From the NCBI GenBank assembly GCA_903864915.1, contig CAIPHS010000007.1, forward strand, positions 79,146 through 143,145: a stretch of 64,000 bases of DNA, given 5' to 3'. The notes below the pieces were generated by a model. It saw nothing but the letters and a program-made list of their open reading frames with translations, searched no databases and was not told the origin of the DNA. The translations under genes and the position numbers were made by a program. Within the stretch, counting starts at the first letter, position 1. Every line of letters begins with the position of its first letter. Source of the DNA: an uncultured Candidatus Woesearchaeota archaeon. Its GTDB lineage: Archaea > Nanobdellota > Nanobdellia > UBA10117. This document shows, piece by piece, positions 49,825-58,140 of the stretch.

Positions 49825-50110
49825 CTTTTTTGGGCTCATAAACTGCTAGCAAATTATTGCCCTCGGGAGTTATTGTTATCAAACCTTCTAAAGAATCTAC
49901 TTTGACAGCATTTGGCATTTTTTCATTCAACTCTGAATTAAGCCTCTCTGCAGACATGTACGCTGTTGCGCACATTATTGCATATGTCTCTGCATGCATA
50001 TCTTCATCTAAATCGTGCTTTATTGGAATTCCATCCTTCGACAAAAGCATCGTGTATTTTTTAGGTGGCATTTCTGCCACGTAAACTTGTTGCGGTGTAG
50101 ACATCGCCAT
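49808..50110 (-). CDS. Roadblock/LC7-like protein
   Basis: 100 residues. YTMLLSKDGIPIKHDLDEDM, TYAIMCATAYMSAERLNSEL and LEGLITITPEGNNLLAVYEP follow the roadblock order (strand with x-DG, long helix, strand pair with x-P-x-G). Such proteins act as GTPase regulators or scaffolds in bacteria, eukaryotes and archaea. CTTAAAAATC (minus, 50132-50141) is centred 27 nt before the start. No neighbouring GTPase is seen. Confidence 0.65.
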   Translation of the reverse strand: MAMSTPQQVYVAEMPPKKYTMLLSKDGIPIKHDLDEDMHAETYAIMCATAYMSAERLNSELNEKMPNAVKVDSLEGLITITPEGNNLLAVYEPKKASQSK

Positions 50111-50156
50111 TGCAATCCAGTCAACTTATTTGATTTTTAAGCGTTATGTATTCTCT

Positions 50157-50726
50157 TCAGTAGGAGTGCCCAGTGCACAGAACCTTAACCTTAAGGGCTT
50201 TCAAAATATCAACTGATTTTTTCAATTCTCGCAGATTTCCGGTCGGTAAATCCCATCTTCCAGTTGAATCGCCACCGAGCCAGCAGTCTCCTGAAAACAG
50301 GATTTGTTTTGCAGGATCGTAAAGAGCAATATCGCCTGAAGTGTGGCCTGGGACTTTTAATACCGCTAATTTGTATTCTCCAGTAAACAGCTTAGCACCA
50401 TTATCTAATACTAAATCAACCCTGAAGCGCTCAACATCTTCTCCAGCTTCCTTGACCAGAGTGACTTCATCCATGTTTTTGATGTGTACCGCGGCTTCCT
50501 CGGAAGCTGCAATGGTGCAATTCGGATTTTTCCTCTTGATTGCAGCTGCTTTCAGAATATGGTCCACGTGGCAGTGAGTCAAAACAAGCACATCAACAGG
50601 CTTGTCAAGATCAACAGAAGCATCAATCTGTATTTTCTTTGTATCGTCTATGTAGTAGACATTATTCTTGTACTTCGGCTCAACAATCTTAAACACTTTT
50701 GGGGCAACTTCTTCCATTTCAACCAT
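50157..50726 (-). CDS. Metallo-beta-lactamase-fold hydrolase
   Basis: 189 residues. Metal-binding motif LTHCHVDHILKA, downstream GHTSGDIALYDPAKQILFSG and a late CTGHS motif. Substrate cannot be named; such small single-domain MBL proteins are often thioesterase-like. Its start overlaps the HD gene by 8 nt and it ends the thrS transcription unit. Confidence 0.85.
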   Translation of the reverse strand: MVEMEEVAPKVFKIVEPKYKNNVYYIDDTKKIQIDASVDLDKPVDVLVLTHCHVDHILKAAAIKRKNPNCTIAASEEAAVHIKNMDEVTLVKEAGEDVERFRVDLVLDNGAKLFTGEYKLAVLKVPGHTSGDIALYDPAKQILFSGDCWLGGDSTGRWDLPTGNLRELKKSVDILKALKVKVLCTGHSY

Positions 50727-51318
50727 TTTTGTATTGGCTTTTAAAAACTTTGTAAAATATTTCCATTACTTCTTGAGCTTTCTTTCCAATTCTTCTCGCG
50801 CTTTTTGTTTTTAGTTGCTTATATCTGGTTAAAACATAATTTTCTCCATCTAAAACAGCATCGTATGGCTGCATTTTTGCATACAAAATACAATATGTAA
50901 AATCCCTGCAAAACCCTATCGGTCCAAGGGCCAACAACCTATCTGCATCAAAGACAACTTTTTCTTCCTTTGCTTTTGCGCCTTTGTGAGCTTTGTATGA
51001 GCGCTCGTTGTGGTGGCTCATCGCGCAACAAATTCTGTTTGCAATTTCTGCGTCAACTTTTATTTTCTTAAGAAATTGTTTAACTTTGCTTGCTCCTATC
51101 GCAGCATGATTTTTCTTTGAAATTCTATGTGCAACATCATGCAATAATCCGGCAATTTCACAAATGTCTTCATCTGCGCCTTCCTGCTTTGCAAGCGATA
51201 ACGCCAATCTTGCTGTCAGTTTAGCATGCCTAAAATCATGGTTAACATCATTATTTTTGTACTCTTCTTCTGCAAATTTCAGAATTTTCTTTCTTTGTGC
51301 GCTAGAAATTTTATTCAT
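50719..51318 (-). CDS. HD-domain phosphohydrolase
   Basis: 199 residues. HD fold residues: HDFRHAKLTA, AGLLHDVAHRISKK, CAMSHHNER and VVFDADRLLALG. Nucleotide or small phosphoester hydrolase; substrate unknown. It begins in an ATGA overlap with the thrS stop (51315-51318). Confidence 0.85.
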   Translation of the reverse strand: MNKISSAQRKKILKFAEEEYKNNDVNHDFRHAKLTARLALSLAKQEGADEDICEIAGLLHDVAHRISKKNHAAIGASKVKQFLKKIKVDAEIANRICCAMSHHNERSYKAHKGAKAKEEKVVFDADRLLALGPIGFCRDFTYCILYAKMQPYDAVLDGENYVLTRYKQLKTKSARRIGKKAQEVMEIFYKVFKSQYKNG

Positions 51319-53090
51319 GCTTTCTTCTCGATCTCTTCTTTAATCTGCTTTATGAAATCTGCCGGCTTTACGCCGAACTGGACTTTCTGCGTGCCCCTCT
51401 TTCTGACTGCAACTGTGCCTTTTTCCTCTTCCTTGTCCCCTAATACCAAAACGTATGGGATTTTTTCCATCTCAGCTGCCCTTACCTTGTATTCGACAGT
51501 GTTGTTTTCGTAATCAGTCTCTACTCGCAAGCCAGCTTTCTTCAGTTCAGCTTCAATCTTCTCAGCATATTTCTGGTTCCTGTCTGTAAAGGTTAGTAAT
51601 TTAACCTGAGCAGGAGCAAGCCAAACAGGGAAAGCACCCGCATAATGTTCTATAAGACACCCCATGAATCGTTCCATTGAGCCAAGAACTGTATGATGAA
51701 CCATAATTACTCTGTGCTGTTTGTTGTCCTCGCTAACATAATTCAAATCAAATTTCTCAGGCAGATTGAAATCAACCTGTATGGTTGTACACTGCCATGT
51801 TCTTCCTATTGCATCTTTTAGTTTAATATCAATCGCTGGCCCGTAGAATTTAGCTTCGCCTTCTGCGCGCTTGAACTGCAGTTTCTTCTTTTCCAGTGCT
51901 TTCGTCAGGGCTTTCTCTGCAGTTTCCCATATTTTCTCTGAACCGAGATATTTTTCTTTGTTTTCTGGATCTCTGACTGAGAGCTCTATGACATATTCTT
52001 TAAATCCAAAACTTGGTAGCATGAACAACGCCAAATCAAGGACGTTAGTGATTTCTCCTTCCAATTGCTCCTGAGTGCAGAAAATGTGTGCATCATCCTG
52101 CGTAAAGCCTCGCACTCTTACCAATCCGTGCAGAGCGCCAGATGCCTCATATCTATAAACAGTTCCCAACTCACATAATTTCAGCGGAAGCTCCCTATAG
52201 CTTCTGCTTTTTGATTTGAAAATCTGAATATGGAACGGACAGCTCATTGGTTTCAACAGGTATTCTATTTCGTCAATTTTTATCGGCGGATACATTGACT
52301 CCCTGTAGTGTGCCCAGTGCCCAGATGTTTTCCATAAATTAATATTTCCTATGTGCGGCGTGTAAACATATTTGTATCCTTTTTTTTCGTGCTCGCTTTT
52401 CCAGAAATTTTCTATTATATTGCGCGTAATTGCCCCTTTTGGGTGCCAATGGGCAAGTCCGGAGCCAACTGTTTCTGGATAAAGCCCAAACAAATCCAAT
52501 TGCTTTCCAAGTTTAATGTGGTCCCTTTTCTCCGCTTCTTCCTTCCTCTTCATGAATTCCTCAAGCATTTCTTTTTCTGGGAATGAGATACCGTATATTC
52601 TCTGCATCTGTCCTTTCTTTGGGTCTCCGCGCCAATAGGCTGCAGCCATGTTGAGTAATTTGAACGCCTTGATCTGCCCTGCTGATTTTAACAAAGTATT
52701 ATTGCATAAATCAATGAAAGCACCATGCTGGCGGAAACTTATTTCCTTGTCTGTTATGTCCTTGAGAAGTTCAAGCTTGTACGGCTCTTTTGAGAGGAAT
52801 TTCTCAGCATCTTTCCTTGGCATTAAAACATCCTTGAATAGCTTGTCATCCTTGACAATCTTCTTCATCTCAGCTTCTATCCTAACCAAGTCTTCTGCTG
52901 TGAAAGGAACCTTCTTGTCAAAATCATAATAGAATCCTTCGTCAATGGCGGGGCCTATGCCCAACTTGACATCTGGCCATAATCTCTTGACCGCATCTGC
53001 CAGCACATGAGAAGTTGCATGCCAGAAGGCTTTCTTTTCATTCTCCGTTACAAAGGGAGCTTTTTCCATGCTTTCGTTTATTTGAGGCAA
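51315..53090 (-). CDS. thrS: Threonyl-tRNA synthetase, bacterial type without TGS, editing site altered
   Basis: 591 residues. No TGS domain; starts at the N2 editing domain (HATSHVLADAVKRLWP, H24 and H28). Editing core has FIDLCNNTLLKSAG where the bacterial CxxxH motif (R-G-P-H) is replaced: C129 is kept but the histidine position is leucine 133. The catalytic domain is intact (MSCPFHIQIF, DDAHIF, MVHHTVLGSMERF with zinc ligands) and an anticodon-binding domain follows. Overlaps the alpha/beta-hydrolase gene by 13 nt. The altered editing site may change Ser-tRNA(Thr) proofreading. Confidence 0.95.
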   Translation of the reverse strand: MPQINESMEKAPFVTENEKKAFWHATSHVLADAVKRLWPDVKLGIGPAIDEGFYYDFDKKVPFTAEDLVRIEAEMKKIVKDDKLFKDVLMPRKDAEKFLSKEPYKLELLKDITDKEISFRQHGAFIDLCNNTLLKSAGQIKAFKLLNMAAAYWRGDPKKGQMQRIYGISFPEKEMLEEFMKRKEEAEKRDHIKLGKQLDLFGLYPETVGSGLAHWHPKGAITRNIIENFWKSEHEKKGYKYVYTPHIGNINLWKTSGHWAHYRESMYPPIKIDEIEYLLKPMSCPFHIQIFKSKSRSYRELPLKLCELGTVYRYEASGALHGLVRVRGFTQDDAHIFCTQEQLEGEITNVLDLALFMLPSFGFKEYVIELSVRDPENKEKYLGSEKIWETAEKALTKALEKKKLQFKRAEGEAKFYGPAIDIKLKDAIGRTWQCTTIQVDFNLPEKFDLNYVSEDNKQHRVIMVHHTVLGSMERFMGCLIEHYAGAFPVWLAPAQVKLLTFTDRNQKYAEKIEAELKKAGLRVETDYENNTVEYKVRAAEMEKIPYVLVLGDKEEEKGTVAVRKRGTQKVQFGVKPADFIKQIKEEIEKKA

Positions 53091-53539
53091 TTTATAAATT
53101 CTGCTACTGCCTTGACAGTTTCGGCTTCTTTGCCTCTGTAACTATGGTCTGCATCTTTTATTTCAATCAGCTTCGAGCTGGCTATGATTTTATTCATCTT
53201 CCTTGAATTATCTATTGGAATTACAGGGTCTGCAGTTCCGTGTACAATCAGTGTTGGAACCTTTATTTTCCTGAATTTCTCGTCAGCCTCAACTGCGGGC
53301 GCCAACAAAACCAGCGCTGCCGCATCTTTGTGCTTTAGCTGATGCTCCAAAGCCACTTTGCCACCCATCGACTTGCCAACCAAGATGAATTCACCATCCG
53401 GTTTCTTTTCCATCAGCTGCTCTTCAGAGGCTACTGTCAGCTCGATAAACTTGGCTTTAGGCAAGTCAGTTCTAATAGCGTCAAAAATACCCTTAGATGC
53501 TTGCGGATTCATACCAGGTATTAAAACTAAAGTTGCCAT
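53078..53539 (-). CDS. Small alpha/beta hydrolase
   Basis: 153 residues. LVGKSMGGKVALEHQ supplies the nucleophile serine in G-x-S-x-G, VPTLIVHGTADPVIP the acid and KDADHSYRGKEAE the histidine. Typical of dienelactone-hydrolase-like or RBBP9-like small hydrolases. CTTATATCTG (minus, about 53562-53571) lies 27 nt before the ATG. First gene of the thrS-HD-MBL unit. Confidence 0.85.
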   Translation of the reverse strand: MATLVLIPGMNPQASKGIFDAIRTDLPKAKFIELTVASEEQLMEKKPDGEFILVGKSMGGKVALEHQLKHKDAAALVLLAPAVEADEKFRKIKVPTLIVHGTADPVIPIDNSRKMNKIIASSKLIEIKDADHSYRGKEAETVKAVAEFINCLK

Positions 53540-53617
53540 TAAGCAAATAATAAAAAGGCACAGATATAAGATTATAGAATAGTATTTGGATTAAGCGTAC
53601 AGATAAGCGGTTTGTTA

Positions 53618-53737
53618 ATGGGCGTTTTGGCAATTATTTTTGGTGGCTTGGTGATAAAGTATCCAAAGACAATTCCAAATCTAATAGGTGCCTATTTGAT
53701 CATATCTGGCCTGCTGACTGTATTGGCTGTACTTTAA
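53618..53737 (+). CDS. 39-aa DUF3096-like membrane protein
   Basis: Translates MGVLAIIFGGLVIKYPKTIP then NLIGAYLIISGLLTVLAVL, two membrane helices around a KYPKTIPN turn, close to DUF3096 proteins. Upstream in-frame codons (LSVQISGLL) look like the missing beginning of the first helix, with no ATG; a TTG at 53612-53614 or a non-ATG start nearer 53579 is possible. 5' end therefore uncertain. Confidence 0.45.
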   Translation: MGVLAIIFGGLVIKYPKTIPNLIGAYLIISGLLTVLAVL

Positions 53738-53750
53738 GGAATAAAGTAGA

Positions 53751-53876
53751 CAATTGTCCAGAATTGGCTAACTCCCAACGAAGTTAGCCTAGACAATATC
53801 GATGAGAGTTAGTGATATTGGTTTGCAATATTGTTTTTGCTTTAGCAAAGCTTATAATGTCCAATTGTCCAGAATT
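53751..53876. repeat. 15-nt direct repeats around nested inverted repeats upstream of a wHTH gene
   Basis: CAATTGTCCAGAATT occurs at 53751-53765 and 53862-53876. Between them lie GGCTAACT/AGTTAGCC (53766-53789, perfect 8-bp arms) and CAATATC/GATATTG (53794-53820). The block occupies the 171 nt between the DUF3096-like gene and the wHTH gene, so it may be operator DNA for the wHTH or RNA structure. Confidence 0.7.
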
Positions 53877-53889
53877 ACTTAACCAGCTT

Positions 53890-53897
53890 AAAGGAGG
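53890..53897 (+). promoter_or_regulatory. Strong Shine-Dalgarno (AAAGGAGG) for the wHTH gene
   Basis: AAAGGAGG 11 nt before the ATG at 53909. Most lead genes here look leaderless, so this RBS implies a leader on this transcript, likely containing the second direct repeat. Confidence 0.55.
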
Positions 53898-53908
53898 CTT
53901 TAAATTAT

Positions 53909-54148
53909 ATGAGTCGCAAGCCAGGGCCACATCCATACAAGCTTGAATTAATTCTCTACGCCCTGCGGGCGCATCCACAAGGGCTTTGGGTTCGAGAGCT
54001 TTCTAGAATATCGGGCCTGAAAAAGTCAACAGTCTCAAATTACCTAACAACACACCTGGCTGACAAGATTGAAATGGTGTATCAAACGAACCACATTAAG
54101 ATAGTCAAGCTTAAAACACAAGAACAAGTGCCAAACTATCTGCAATAA
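53909..54148 (+). CDS. Small winged-helix transcriptional regulator
   Basis: 79 residues. Helix-turn-helix: GLWVRELSRISGLKKSTVSN, and a wing DKIEMVYQTNHIKIVKL. A one-domain archaeal DNA-binding protein. It follows the repeat block, which suggests autoregulation, and leads a transcript with an unknown protein and a membrane protein. Confidence 0.75.
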   Translation: MSRKPGPHPYKLELILYALRAHPQGLWVRELSRISGLKKSTVSNYLTTHLADKIEMVYQTNHIKIVKLKTQEQVPNYLQ

Positions 54149-54149
54149 C

Positions 54150-54617
54150 ATGATAAGAATCAAAGGAAGAACATATTGGGGTGACAAAGCTTCTTTACGA
54201 GGCTGGGAAACAGAAGTTGGTCATTTTCAAATTCTTGATGCTCGACCCGAGTTCAGACGTTATCATGCGTGTAAAGCTATCTGTCTCGATGATTTGCAAA
54301 AACACTATGATGAAATTACAAAATTAGCGGAAGAATATAATACTGAACCGACAAATATCCTTTATTCAAAGGATAAATATTATAATTTTGAAAAACACAT
54401 AAATATATTCTTCTTAGGTAAAAAGCGACTTGGTAGTGACTTAGAAACGATACAACGAACTTTAGAAACAGTTTCTATAAACAAAGAGGTTTTGCTTTCC
54501 ATAGACCTTGACAGAGGTAGAAAATGTCCATCTGTCGTAGTTGATATCAAAGAGCCTCTGAAGAAAGTGCATTCAGCGTTATTAAAAAGCCTTGATACAA
54601 TATTATTTGCAGAATGA
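54150..54617 (+). CDS. Unknown 155-aa protein downstream of the wHTH gene
   Basis: No family recognised. Starts MIRIKGRTYWGDKASLRGWE; mixed alpha/beta without signal or membrane segment; ends with two helices. 1 nt after the wHTH gene and overlapping the small membrane protein by 4 nt, so it is part of the same transcript. Confidence 0.6.
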   Translation: MIRIKGRTYWGDKASLRGWETEVGHFQILDARPEFRRYHACKAICLDDLQKHYDEITKLAEEYNTEPTNILYSKDKYYNFEKHINIFFLGKKRLGSDLETIQRTLETVSINKEVLLSIDLDRGRKCPSVVVDIKEPLKKVHSALLKSLDTILFAE

Positions 54618-54799
54618 AACGAACAACATTTATGGTTATTGGAGTAGTCTCGCTGATAGTTGTACTTTCAGGATTTGTTGTATCCTTTTTGCACCAGTTC
54701 ATCATTTCCTTGGTTTTGATAGCAATCGGCGGAGCATCCTTCTGGTTTGCGCAGAAAAAGGCTAAGAAGGAAGACTGGTTCGGCAAGCCCATAAAATGA
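54614..54799 (+). CDS. 61-aa two-helix membrane protein
   Basis: Two membrane helices (about 5-25 and 28-46) and a basic C-terminus (KKAKKEDWFGKPIK). No family recognised. Overlaps both neighbours by 4 nt, which supports a single transcript running into the methylthiotransferase gene. Confidence 0.6.
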   Translation: MKRTTFMVIGVVSLIVVLSGFVVSFLHQFIISLVLIAIGGASFWFAQKKAKKEDWFGKPIK

Positions 54800-56073
54800 A
54801 AGTTTACATCAAGACATTCGGCTGCTCTGCAAATCAATCCGATTCTGAAATTATAGCTGGCTTGTTAATAGAAGCTGGCTACAAGCTGGTTGATTCTGCC
54901 AAAAAATCTGATTTAGTTATAATAAATTCCTGCGGTGTCAAGAACAGGTCAGAATTTGCTTTCTTCAGGGAAATTGAGGCTGCAAAGAAACTGAAAAAGA
55001 AAATAATTGCTTGTGGTTGCATACCATCTGGCAACAAAGCCCTGATCCAAACGAAACTCAGGGATGTATCGATAATAGATGTAAATTCCATCAAAGAGAT
55101 TGCTGAAGTTGCAAAAAGAACGCTAAATGGCGAAAGGATAGTTCTATTTGGCATCGGCAAGACGCAGAAAATCTGCCTGCCAAGATGCAGAAAAAATAAA
55201 ATTATTGCAATCGTGCCGATTTCTGAAGGCTGTCTTGGAAAGTGCAGCTATTGCTTCACAAAATTGGCAAAAGGAAATCTATTTTCTTATCCAGAAGAAG
55301 CTATTCTGCAGGAAATTAATGATTCTTTAACGGAAGGCTGCAAGGAAATCTGGCTGACATCGCAGGATTGCGCAGCTTATGGCTTGGACAGAAAAACAAA
55401 CCTTGCAAACTTGCTGAATAAAGTATGCAAAATTCCAGGCAAGTTTTACATAAGGGTTGGTATGGGAAATCCAGATAACATGTTGAAGATTTTGCCTGAA
55501 CTGATAAAAGCCTACAAGAATCCAAAAGTTTTCAAGTTCCTTCACATACCTGTGCAGTCAGGAAATAACAGAGTTCTGAATCTAATGAATAGAGTTTATA
55601 CGATTGCCCAGTTCAAGGCGATTATTGCAAGATTTAGGAAACAAATCAAGAATTTAACTATCAGTACGGATGTGATTTGTGGCTTTCCAACAGAAACTGA
55701 AAAGGAATTCAATGATACTCTTAATCTAGTTAGATGGCTCAAGCCGGATGTTGTTAATATTTCGCAGTTTTGGGCCAGACAAGGCACAACAGCAGCAAAA
55801 ATGAAGCAAGTAGATGGAAAGGTCAAGCAGACAAGAAGCAAGGAACTAACCGAACTATGCAAAGAAATTACTCTAATTAAAAATAAAATCCAGATTGGGA
55901 AAAAATGCAAAGTTCTTGTTGATGAAATTGGAAAGAAAGGCGGTTTTGTATCCCGAAATGAAAGTTATAATCCAATAATATTAAAAGAAAAATTACGATT
56001 AGGAAGTTACTTAAGATGCAAAATAACTGACGCTACTGAAAAATATCTTATTGGAAAAATTTCTAAAAATTAG
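54796..56073 (+). CDS. tRNA N6-threonylcarbamoyladenosine methylthiotransferase (MtaB/CDKAL1 type)
   Basis: 425 residues. UPF0004 domain (C10 in KTFGCSANQSDSE, then INSCGVKNRSE and IACGCIP) binds the auxiliary cluster; radical SAM motif EGCLGKCSYCFTK; TRAM-like end. Converts t6A37 to ms2t6A37. It complements Pcc1/KEOPS, which makes the t6A substrate. Confidence 0.92.
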   Translation: MKVYIKTFGCSANQSDSEIIAGLLIEAGYKLVDSAKKSDLVIINSCGVKNRSEFAFFREIEAAKKLKKKIIACGCIPSGNKALIQTKLRDVSIIDVNSIKEIAEVAKRTLNGERIVLFGIGKTQKICLPRCRKNKIIAIVPISEGCLGKCSYCFTKLAKGNLFSYPEEAILQEINDSLTEGCKEIWLTSQDCAAYGLDRKTNLANLLNKVCKIPGKFYIRVGMGNPDNMLKILPELIKAYKNPKVFKFLHIPVQSGNNRVLNLMNRVYTIAQFKAIIARFRKQIKNLTISTDVICGFPTETEKEFNDTLNLVRWLKPDVVNISQFWARQGTTAAKMKQVDGKVKQTRSKELTELCKEITLIKNKIQIGKKCKVLVDEIGKKGGFVSRNESYNPIILKEKLRLGSYLRCKITDATEKYLIGKISKN

Positions 56074-56092
56074 AAACTTATTTAAGTAAGAA

Positions 56093-57442
56093 ATGCCTAA
56101 TAATTTTACAAAAAATAATACGATGGTTGAAAAGAAGAATGAAAATAATAATGGCATGCCGAAGAAAATAAAATTTCTTTTTGTGTCAAATGAGGCATTG
56201 ATAGGTGACGTGGCCTGGCAAGTAAAGAAAGAAGGTCATGATGCAAAATATTACATACGTGACAAATTAGAACAGGACGTATGTGATGGTTTTGTTGACA
56301 AATGCGACGACTGGCAGAAAGAAGTGGATTGGGCAGACGTAATCGTTTTTGATGATATCAGCTTTGGCGTGCAGGCTGACAAGTTAAGAAAACAAGGAAA
56401 ATTCGTAGTTGGCGGTTCTGCATACACCGATAAACTTGAGGATGACCGGGAATTCGGCCAGGATGAGATGAAAAACGCAGGCATGACTATAATCCCAAAT
56501 TATAACTTCACAAATTTTGACGCAGCCATAAAATTCCTAACTGAAAATCCTGACAGATATGTACTAAAACCAAGCGGCAAGGCTCAAAACGAAAAAGAAC
56601 TTTTATTTGTGGGTAATGAAGTTGATGGCAGAGACGTTCTGGAAATCTTAGAACGATACAAAAAGAACTGGGGAAATAAAATAAAGGTTTTCCAGCTTCA
56701 AAAGCACGTTACGGGAGTTGAAGTTGCAATAGGTGGATTCTTCAACGGACATGATTTTGTTATGCCAATTAACATTAATTTTGAGCACAAGAAATTGTTC
56801 CCAGGCAATATAGGACCAAGCACTGGTGAGATGGGAACGAGCATGTTCTGGGCAAAACCCAACCCACTTTACAGGGCAACTTTGGAAAAACTCAAATCCA
56901 AACTGCAAGAATGCGGGTATGTGGGCTACTTTGACATAAACACAATTGTAAACGCTAAGGGCATACATCCGCTCGAAGCAACAAGCCGCTTCGGCTACCC
57001 AACTATAAACATACAGATGGAGGGCATAACAATGCCGATGGGTGAATTCTTGTATAATCTTGCGAGTGGAAAAGATTTCGAAATAAAAACCAAGAGAGGT
57101 TTCCAGGTCGGTGTAGTCATAGCTGCACCGCCATTTCCATTCAAAGATCCTGCTTCGTTCAAGAGATATTCTGAAGATGCGTTAATAATATTCAAAAAAC
57201 CAAATTACGATGGCGCACATATAGCAGATGTAAAATTAATCGACAATGAGTGGAGGATGGCAGGAACATCTGGTTACCCACTCATCATGACAGGCTCAGG
57301 TACGACCATGGATGAAGCCCAGAAGGAAGCATACATGCACGTAGAAAACATCCTAATTCCTAACATGTTCTACAGGACAGATATAGGCGCAAGGTGGACA
57401 CAAGATTCTGACAGATTGCAAACCTGGGGCTATCTCTATTAA
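56093..57442 (+). CDS. PurD-like ATP-grasp protein
   Basis: 449 residues. Rossmann-like N-domain (FLFVSNEALIGDVAWQVKKE), ATP-grasp body (RYVLKPSGKA, KVFQLQKHVTGVEVAIGGFF, PSTGEMGTSMFWAK, GYFDINTIV with HPLEATSRFGYP) and a C-terminal domain. Resembles GAR synthetase (PurD) but no purine-biosynthesis genes are present in this window, so another carboxylate-amine ligation is possible. TTCTAAAAATTAG lies about 27 nt before the ATG. Confidence 0.75.
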   Translation: MPNNFTKNNTMVEKKNENNNGMPKKIKFLFVSNEALIGDVAWQVKKEGHDAKYYIRDKLEQDVCDGFVDKCDDWQKEVDWADVIVFDDISFGVQADKLRKQGKFVVGGSAYTDKLEDDREFGQDEMKNAGMTIIPNYNFTNFDAAIKFLTENPDRYVLKPSGKAQNEKELLFVGNEVDGRDVLEILERYKKNWGNKIKVFQLQKHVTGVEVAIGGFFNGHDFVMPININFEHKKLFPGNIGPSTGEMGTSMFWAKPNPLYRATLEKLKSKLQECGYVGYFDINTIVNAKGIHPLEATSRFGYPTINIQMEGITMPMGEFLYNLASGKDFEIKTKRGFQVGVVIAAPPFPFKDPASFKRYSEDALIIFKKPNYDGAHIADVKLIDNEWRMAGTSGYPLIMTGSGTTMDEAQKEAYMHVENILIPNMFYRTDIGARWTQDSDRLQTWGYLY

Positions 57443-58140
57443 GAAAGCTGCACGCCGAACAAATAACCAATTACATAGCCCGCAGCTGCTGCCAGCAAGG
57501 CTACCACCAGCATTTCCAATCCAGATTTCAGCCAGGACCTTTTTGTGACCTTTGTCTTGTAAGCTCCCACTGTAAACAATGTCGCGCCTGTTCCCACTAA
57601 AGCTATAATGCTGGCAAGCTTTGTATCGTGCAGGAAGAAAGGCAGAACAGGGAACACTGAGCCCACTGCATAAGCCACTAAGATTGTAAGCGCACCTCTC
57701 GCAGGATTTTCAAATTTTTCAGGCACTATACCTAATGCTTCTTCTGAAAGCGCTTTTAGTGCTAGTTTTCTTTTTGTGTTCAGGCAACCCAGGAACTCCT
57801 TGACTGCCCTGTCAGTCAACTTCTCACCCTTGTAGAGATTTTTTATTGCTCTGGCTTCTGCCCCAGGCTTCTCAAGCTTTTTTTCTTCTTCATCTATTTG
57901 CTCGTCCAAAACTTCCCGCTGTGATTTTGTAGAAAGGTAATCGCCAGCAGCCATGGAGACCATGCCTGCAAACATTGCAGCCAGGCCAGCCAGCAATACA
58001 TCAGTATTTGGAACGCCAGCGGCAGCAACACCAAGAACCAAACCAAGATTTGTTATGAGACTGTCTTCCATTCCAAAGACTAAGTCTCGCATTACGTCCC
58101 GTATATTAACAGACCATTTGATTTTTTTCTTACTTGCCAT
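57439..58140 (-). CDS. VIT1/CCC1-family metal transporter
   Basis: 233 residues. Five membrane helices with the first-helix motif DLVFGMEDSLITNLGLVLGV and a loop SMAAGDYLSTKSQREV, then a cytoplasmic acidic stretch. Family members move Fe2+ or Mn2+. Its 3' end overlaps the ATP-grasp stop by 4 nt; its 5' end overlaps the MFS gene by 11 nt, so these two are co-transcribed. Confidence 0.9.
   Translation of the reverse strand: MASKKKIKWSVNIRDVMRDLVFGMEDSLITNLGLVLGVAAAGVPNTDVLLAGLAAMFAGMVSMAAGDYLSTKSQREVLDEQIDEEEKKLEKPGAEARAIKNLYKGEKLTDRAVKEFLGCLNTKRKLALKALSEEALGIVPEKFENPARGALTILVAYAVGSVFPVLPFFLHDTKLASIIALVGTGATLFTVGAYKTKVTKRSWLKSGLEMLVVALLAAAAGYVIGYLFGVQLS

Noticed and set aside
53751-53876. Attachment sites of a mobile element
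   Set aside because: The 15-nt repeats enclose only 96 nt with no genes, so operator or structural DNA is more likely.
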